In this document: in pieces, positions 62,003 to 64,000 of the stretch
Position numbering within the stretch: the stretch's first letter is position 1
Layout of the letters: each line of letters starts with the position of its first letter
Assembly (NCBI RefSeq): GCF_009496535.1
Contig: NZ_WIDL01000015.1
Location: forward strand, 1 to 64,000
From: Stenotrophomonas sp. MYb238
GTDB lineage: Bacteria > Pseudomonadota > Gammaproteobacteria > Xanthomonadales > Xanthomonadaceae
Length of the DNA stretch: 64,000 nucleotides
Direction: 5' to 3'
Translations under genes and position numbers: made by a program
The notes under the pieces: model-generated
Seen by the model: only the letters and a program-made list of their open reading frames with translations
Database searches by the model: none
Told to the model about the DNA's origin: nothing

Positions 62003-63226
62003 ATGACCGCCGCTTCGCCCTCCACCCGCCGCTTGGCCCTGCTGCTCGCCGGGCTGTCCATGTTCGGGCCGTTCTCCATCGACACCATCTTCCCCGCGTT
62101 CCCGTTGCTGGCGCGGGAACTGGCGGTGGACGAAGTGGCGGTGCAGCAGACCATCAGCGTCTACCTGCTGTTCTACGGCCTGATGAGCCTGGCGCACGGC
62201 CCGCTGTCCGATGCCTGGGGGCGCAAGCGGGTGATCCTCGGTGGGCTGGTGCTGTTCGCCGCCGCGTCGGTCGGCTGCGCGCTGTCCACCCACCTGGGCA
62301 CGCTGCTGGTGTTCCGCGCGCTGCAGGGCGTTTCCGCCGGGGTGGGCATGATCGTCGGCCGCGCGGTGATCCGCGACCTGTACCACGGTCCCGACGCGCA
62401 GCGGCTGATGAGCCAGGTGTCGATGATCTTCGGCATCGCCCCGGCCATCGCGCCCATCATCGGCGGCTGGATCCTGCTTGGCGGCGGCGACTGGCCGCTG
62501 ATCTTCTGGTTCCTGGTGGTGTTCTCGCTGCTGCTGGTCGTCGCCACCGCGCGCTGGCTGCCGGAAACGCATCCGGTCGAGGCACGCACCGCGCTGTCCC
62601 CGCGCGGCCTGCTGCGCGATTACCTGCGCATCGGCTTCAACCCGCGCTTCCTGCGCCTGGCGCTGGCCGGCAGCATCAACTTTGGCGGCATCTTCCTGTA
62701 CATCTCCTCGGCGCCGGTGTTCGTGATGCAGCACCTGCGCCTGGGCGAAGGCGGCTTCGCCTGGCTGTTCATCCCCACCATCGGCGGCATGACCACCGGC
62801 GCGTTCCTGTCTGGGCGCATGGCCGGGCGCACCTTGCCGGTGCGGCAGATCGGCATCGGCTTTGCCTGTTGCGCGCTGTCGGCGGTATTGAACATCGCCT
62901 ACGCGGCATCGGTGGAGCAGTTGCAGCTGCCTTGGGCGGTGCTACCCATCTTCCTCGGCGGCCTGGGCATGGCGCTGATCTTCCCGGTGCTGGCGCTGGC
63001 CGTGCTGGACATGTATCCGCAGCAGCGCGGCCTGGCCTCGTCGCTGCAGGCCTTCGTGCAGCTGATGATCAGCACCGTGGTGGCCGGCGTGGTCTCGCCG
63101 CTGCTCAGCGGCCGGCCGCTGCACCTGGCGCTGGGCATGGCCGGCTTCATGCTGCTGGGCTTCGCGTTCTGGTACTGGGAACACCGCCGCGAGCGCCACC
63201 TGGCCGGCCCGCACATGCACATCTAG
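62003..63226 (+). CDS. Bcr/CflA family multidrug efflux transporter
   Basis: A 407-residue, 12-helix MFS protein of the Bcr/CflA drug:proton antiporter branch. Signatures are SMFGPFSIDTIFPAFPLLARELAV in helix 1, GPLSDAWGRKRVILGG (motif A), RALQGVSAGVGMIVGRAVIRDLY, and IAPAIAPIIGGWI (motif C). Substrates in the family include bicyclomycin, chloramphenicol and sulfonamides; the natural one here is unknown. The ATG at 62003 starts MTAASPSTRRLALLLAG; the long upstream frame runs through the repeat element and is rejected. Confidence 0.92.
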   Translation: MTAASPSTRRLALLLAGLSMFGPFSIDTIFPAFPLLARELAVDEVAVQQTISVYLLFYGLMSLAHGPLSDAWGRKRVILGGLVLFAAASVGCALSTHLGTLLVFRALQGVSAGVGMIVGRAVIRDLYHGPDAQRLMSQVSMIFGIAPAIAPIIGGWILLGGGDWPLIFWFLVVFSLLLVVATARWLPETHPVEARTALSPRGLLRDYLRIGFNPRFLRLALAGSINFGGIFLYISSAPVFVMQHLRLGEGGFAWLFIPTIGGMTTGAFLSGRMAGRTLPVRQIGIGFACCALSAVLNIAYAASVEQLQLPWAVLPIFLGGLGMALIFPVLALAVLDMYPQQRGLASSLQAFVQLMISTVVAGVVSPLLSGRPLHLALGMAGFMLLGFAFWYWEHRRERHLAGPHMHI

Positions 63227-63309
63227 GCCCGGCGTCCATTCCCGCATCACTCCACCTGCGTCACTCTCCCCATTACCGGCCGCCACGGCCGTCACCGGAA
63301 GCTGCCACC

Positions 63310-63726
63310 ATGTCCATCCAATCCAAGGGCCGTCGCGAGGCGAAGAAGAAGCTGGCCGAGCGCGAGCGCAACCAGGCCGCCGCCAACCCGGCGCCGAAGC
63401 CCGCGGTGGAACCGCATGCCGAACTGCGTGACCAGCAGCGCACCCTGCTGGCCGGCATCGTCCGCCGCGACGGCGAATGGGTGCTGGGCATGGACGGCAA
63501 AATTGCCGGTGAAACCCCCAGCGCCGCCCGCGTGCTGGCGCTGATCATGCAGGCTGCGGAACTGCACGAGCGCAGCGGTACCCCGGTACGGCTGATGTAC
63601 TCCGACGCGCTGAAGGACGCCGCGCACGCCGAAGCGGCGGAGCAGGGAGTCGACTTCGATACCTGGAAGCGCAACCTGGCCACGGAACTGGGCCTCGGCG
63701 CGAAGGACGCTGCGGCCACGCATTGA
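63310..63726 (+). CDS. Hypothetical soluble protein
   Basis: A 138-residue protein. A very basic N terminus (GRREAKKKLAERERNQ) is followed by a compact domain (LAGIVRRDGEWVLGMDGKIAGETPSAARVLALIMQAAEL) and a helical end. There is no signal peptide or membrane helix. I do not recognise the family; the Lys/Arg-rich start suggests contact with nucleic acid or a cofactor. The ATG at 63310 is the natural start (MSIQSKGRR). It is followed by a strong terminator. Confidence 0.65.
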   Translation: MSIQSKGRREAKKKLAERERNQAAANPAPKPAVEPHAELRDQQRTLLAGIVRRDGEWVLGMDGKIAGETPSAARVLALIMQAAELHERSGTPVRLMYSDALKDAAHAEAAEQGVDFDTWKRNLATELGLGAKDAAATH

Positions 63727-63750
63727 GTTTCGGTGGCACGGCTTGAACGG

Positions 63751-63781
63751 ACAAGGGCGCCTCGAGCGCCCTTGTCGTTTT
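63751..63781 (+). terminator. Intrinsic terminator
   Basis: ACAAGGGCGC (63751-63760) pairs perfectly with 63766-63775 around CTCGA and is followed by CGTTTTA. It lies 25 bases after the hypothetical gene stop; the T run favours plus-strand termination. Confidence 0.8.
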
Positions 63782-63812
63782 ACGGAAGTGCCGCGTTGTG
63801 GCCCCGGCCGTG

Positions 63813-64000
63813 CTACGGCATGCCCGCGCCCACCGTGGCCCGCACCGGGATGCCCGCCGGGTCGAAATCCTCCAGGCAGAACACGTTGATGCCGTAGTGG
63901 TCCGGCGTGACGCGCTTGCGGTGGAACGGATAGATGCCGCAGGTCCTGCAGAAATAATGCGTGGCGGTGAAGCTGTGGAACTGGTACGCGGACAGGTGCT
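63813..64000 (-). CDS. GFA family protein, C-terminal part (runs off the right edge)
   Basis: The last 62 codons of a minus-strand gene are present, ending with TAG at 63813. The peptide reads YQFHSFTATHYFCRTCGIYPFH, then GINVFCLEDFDPAGIPV. The FCxxCG motif after a beta strand is a zinc-binding pair of the glutathione-dependent formaldehyde-activating (CENP-V/GFA) fold. The N-terminal zinc ligands lie outside the window, so the enzyme activity cannot be judged. Confidence 0.85.
   Translation of the reverse strand, partial: HLSAYQFHSFTATHYFCRTCGIYPFHRKRVTPDHYGINVFCLEDFDPAGIPVRATVGAGMP

Overview
The window is G+C-rich, densely packed chromosomal DNA from a gammaproteobacterium of the Xanthomonadaceae/Lysobacteraceae type. 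The placement is an inference from gene content and order: the hflK-hflC-DUF2065-purA block, a prpB-prpC-acnD-prpF methylcitrate operon, an alpha-2-macroglobulin/pbpC pair, short hairpin repeats beginning GTAGGAGCG, and dispersed CCCCTCTCC-type intergenic repeats. I cannot settle the genus.

Left part (1-20 kb): the start of a serine deaminase gene; a glutaredoxin-like gene coupled to a secreted protein; a minus-strand operon of two YceI proteins flanking a cytochrome b561; a very large propeller-type hybrid sensor kinase; a DHA2 efflux pump; then hemE, a WGR protein, aroB and aroK on the minus strand. These are followed by dodecin, a winged-helix/protein kinase/TPR fusion, a lipoprotein cluster with MORN-like and ankyrin repeats, a glycerate-kinase-like gene, and the overlapping pdxH, NIF3-like and BtuF-like genes.

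Middle (20-47 kb): a subclass B3-type metallo-beta-lactamase-like lipoprotein; the methylcitrate (propionate) operon, divergent from a DNA-binding-domain/citrate-synthase fusion across palindromes; alpha-2-macroglobulin with pbpC; a ferritin-like protein and a peroxiredoxin; Hsp20 and CbpA; a PilH-like regulator; an AcuI-type reductase; hflK-hflC-DUF2065; purA.

47.5-51.3 kb is an accessory island of visibly lower G+C (one 60-base sample is 53 percent against 75 percent in a purA sample). It carries a complete His-Xaa-Ser cassette in the order hxsD-hxsB-hxsC-hxsA: a small protein, two radical SAM enzymes, and a peptide-like protein with six consecutive His-Xaa-Ser triplets followed by a peptidoglycan-binding domain. 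Its right edge abuts what looks like the truncated 5' end of a MazG-like gene. This is the most interesting system in the window. The family has been named from genomes, but I know of no established biochemical function.

Right part (51-64 kb): a conserved-looking terminator/structured leader ahead of a family gene; small membrane and stress-type genes; a PAS-AraC regulator next to a secreted M1 aminopeptidase; a Doc toxin with an AbrB-type antitoxin; gcvP behind a tandem glycine riboswitch; a Bcr/CflA-type transporter; and the 3' part of a GFA-family gene at the edge. I saw no rRNA, tRNA, CRISPR array, transposase or integrase gene.
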